From Acanthococcus lagerstroemiae (Eukaryota; Arthropoda; Insecta; Hemiptera; Eriococcidae), in the NCBI GenBank assembly GCA_031841125.1, contig JAJSSI010000025.1, forward strand, positions 1-64,000: DNA of 64,000 bases, read 5' to 3'. This document shows, one piece after another, positions 62,501-64,000 of this stretch. Below the pieces are notes generated by a model. The model was given only the letters and a program-made list of their open reading frames with translations. It was not told where the DNA came from and did no database searches. Both the position numbers and the translations under genes were made by a program. Each line of letters opens with the position of its first letter. The stretch's first letter is position 1.

Positions 62501-64000
62501 GTTGTCAAAATTGAGCAGAGCCTTTTTTGACCCAAATTGATCAATTTTTCCAACTTTTTCGAGGGTATCTCAGGAACGGAGGGTCGCCGCCAAATTGCAA
62601 CAGCGAATTCGAACTCAGCGTGAAAAATTGAGTAAGAAAAACTCATGAAATCGAAATTTTTGATTTTCTCAAATTTTGAAAATTTCTCCATACTATACAT
62701 CATGCATTTTTTGGGGCGAAAAAATTTTCGGAGAGCTACGGCGTCGGGGCTGGTGCTAGTTAGTCAATTTTTCGAGACGAATTCGAATCCGTTGTCAAAA
62801 TTGAGCAGAGCCATTTTTGACCCAAATTGATCAATTTTTCCAACTTTTTCGAGGGTATCTCGGGAACGGAGGGTCGCCGCCAAATTGCAACAGCGAATTC
62901 GAACTCAGCGTGAAAAATTGAGTAAGAAAAACTCATGAAATCGAAATTTTTGATTTTCTCAAATTTTGAAAATTTCTCCATACTATACATCATGCATTTT
63001 TTGGGGCGAAAAAATTTTCGGAGAGCTACGGCGTCGGGGCTGGTGCTAGTTAGTCAATTTTTCGAGACGAATTCGAATCCGTTGTCAAAATTGAGCAGAG
63101 TCATTTTTTGACCCAAATTGATCAATTTTTCCAACTTTTTCGAGGGTATCTCGGAACGGAGGGTCGCCGCCAAATTGCAACAGCGAATTCGAACTCAGCG
63201 TGAAAAATTGAGTAAGAAAAACTCATGAAATCGAAATTTTTGATTTTCTCAAATTTTGAAAATTTCTCCATACTATACATCATGCATTTTTTGGGGCGAA
63301 AAAATTTTCGGAGAGCTACGGCGTCGGGGCTGGTGCTAGTTAGTCAATTTTTCGAGACGAATTCGAATCCGTTGTCAAAATTGAGCAGAGCCTTTTTTGA
63401 CCCAAATTGATCAATTTTTCCAACTTTTTCGAGGGTATCTCGGGAACGGAGGGTCGCCGCCAAATTGCAACAGCGAATTCGAACTCAGCGTGAAAAATTG
63501 AGTAAGAAAAACTCATGAAATCGAAATTTTTGATTTTCTCAAATTTTGAAAATTTCTCCATACTATACATCATGCATTTTTTGGGGCGAAAAAATTTTCG
63601 GAGAGCTACGGCGTCGGGGCTGGTGCTAGTTAGTCAATTTTTCGAGACGAATTCGAATCCGTTGTCAAAATTGAGCAGAGCCATTTTTTGACCCAAATTG
63701 ATCAATTTTTCCAACTTTTTCGAGGGTATCTCGGGAACGGAGGGTCGCCGCCAAATTGCAACAGCGAATTCGAACTCAGCGTGAAAAATTGAGTAAGAAA
63801 AACTCATGAAATCGAAATTTTTGATTTTCTCAAATTTTGAAAATTTCTCCATACTATACATCATGCATTTTTTGGGGCGAAAAAATTTTCGGAGAGCTAC
63901 GGCGTCGGGGCTGGTGCTAGTTAGTCAATTTTTCGAGACGAATTCGAATCCGTTGTCAAAATTGAGCAGAGTCTTTTTTGACCCAAATTGATCAATTTTT
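50555..64000 (+). repeat. Short-unit subfamily, 290-291 bp (~46 copies)
   Basis: About 36 of 46 units carry 'gagcagag', and many have a second change directly after it: 'gagccttttttg', 'gagtcttttttg', 'gagcattttttg' or 'gagccatttttg'. Across nine consecutive units ending between 59508 and 62123 the spacings are 290, 290, 291, 291, 290, 292, 290, 290 and 291, mean about 290.6. The 'tctcagg' allele returns in about 15 units from 53853 onward, including four in a row at about 56761-57634. The rest of the unit is as uniform as in the centre, so variation is concentrated in one short stretch. The array runs off the right edge in mid-unit. Confidence 0.92.

Larger units (their letters stand above)
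1..64000 (+). repeat. Satellite DNA array, ~292-bp unit, ~219 tandem copies
   Basis: The same unit recurs from the first to the last base, always in the same orientation. Successive copies of any landmark, for example 'atcatgcatttttt', lie 290, 291 or 292 bp apart. Runs of exactly 292-bp spacing are long (17335-19378, 34545-36849). Differences between neighbours are single substitutions or 1-5 bp indels, so copies are nearly identical across most of the array. This is the pattern expected of satellite DNA kept uniform by unequal exchange or gene conversion. No unique DNA, transposon, inversion or gene is embedded. Neither edge of the window is a real array boundary that can be shown, although the left edge is degraded. 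The function is unknown. In animals such arrays are usually heterochromatic, but nothing in the sequence proves this here. Copy number depends on correct assembly. Confidence 0.98.

Noticed and set aside
1..64000. CRISPR array
   Set aside because: The periodicity is regular, but the whole ~292-bp unit is conserved. There are no short repeats separated by unique spacers and no cas genes.
1..64000. Family of ~200 small protein-coding genes on the minus strand, and 61-codon frames on the plus strand
   Set aside because: They are the same chance frames copied with the repeat. Unit lengths of 290 and 292 are not multiples of three, many units are frameshifted, and no gene-like context exists. The one point in favour is kept as a low-interest finding.
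1..64000. Centromere-specific satellite
   Set aside because: Size and homogeneity would suit a centromere, but nothing in the sequence separates a centromeric from a subtelomeric or interstitial array, and the likely source could be holocentric. CENP-A mapping or FISH would be decisive.
1..64000. Subtelomeric position
   Set aside because: I saw no run of TTAGGC, TTAGGG or TTAGG telomere repeats on either strand at either edge.
1..64000. Bacterial, phage or plasmid origin
   Set aside because: There is no coding density, ribosome binding sites or recognisable genes anywhere in 64 kb; a uniform array of this length is typical of eukaryotic satellite DNA.

Overview
The whole 64 kb window is one head-to-tail tandem satellite array. 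A unit of about 292 bp is repeated roughly 219 times in a single orientation. There is no interruption, no inversion, no transposon insertion and no unique flanking sequence at either edge. I find no gene, tRNA, rRNA, CRISPR array, origin or mobile element. The unit is about 39% GC (114 of 292 bases in the unit at 19021-19312). It is a mosaic of A/T-run segments and a few GC-richer blocks.

The source is almost certainly a eukaryotic, probably animal, genome. The A/T-run-rich style with 'tttttcgag' and 'tatctcggg' elements reminds me of nematode (Caenorhabditis-like) or arthropod repeat DNA, but I cannot assign a taxon from the sequence alone. Nothing looks bacterial, archaeal, phage or plasmid.

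Layout. (1) 1-6480: a divergent left margin. Units differ by many small indels, variable CTATA-type slippage sequences and a third EcoRI-type site in some units; the first ~350 bp are the most degraded. (2) 6481-21098: a highly homogeneous block, mostly exact 292-bp units, with an A variant ('tctcagg' for 'tctcggg') in about 11 of 50 units. (3) 21099-50554: 292-bp units mixed with units that lost one T ('gagctagag' to 'gagcagag'). About 26 of 101 units carry this, sometimes in strict alternation, giving a 583-bp dimeric period. (4) 50555-64000: a short-unit subfamily of 290/291 bp with mean near 290.6 bp, where about 36 of 46 units carry the T deletion, plus further indels in the same spot and a return of the A variant. 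The array clearly continues past the right edge.

The main biological content is the evolution of the array itself: a strong left-to-right gradient of variants, shuffling of linked variants between units, a developing dimeric higher-order repeat, one indel hotspot per unit, and evidence that the 292-bp unit is itself an old diverged duplication. A 60-77 codon reading frame lies on the minus strand of nearly every unit. I do not call it a gene, but I record why it might deserve one check. I found no new multi-gene system.
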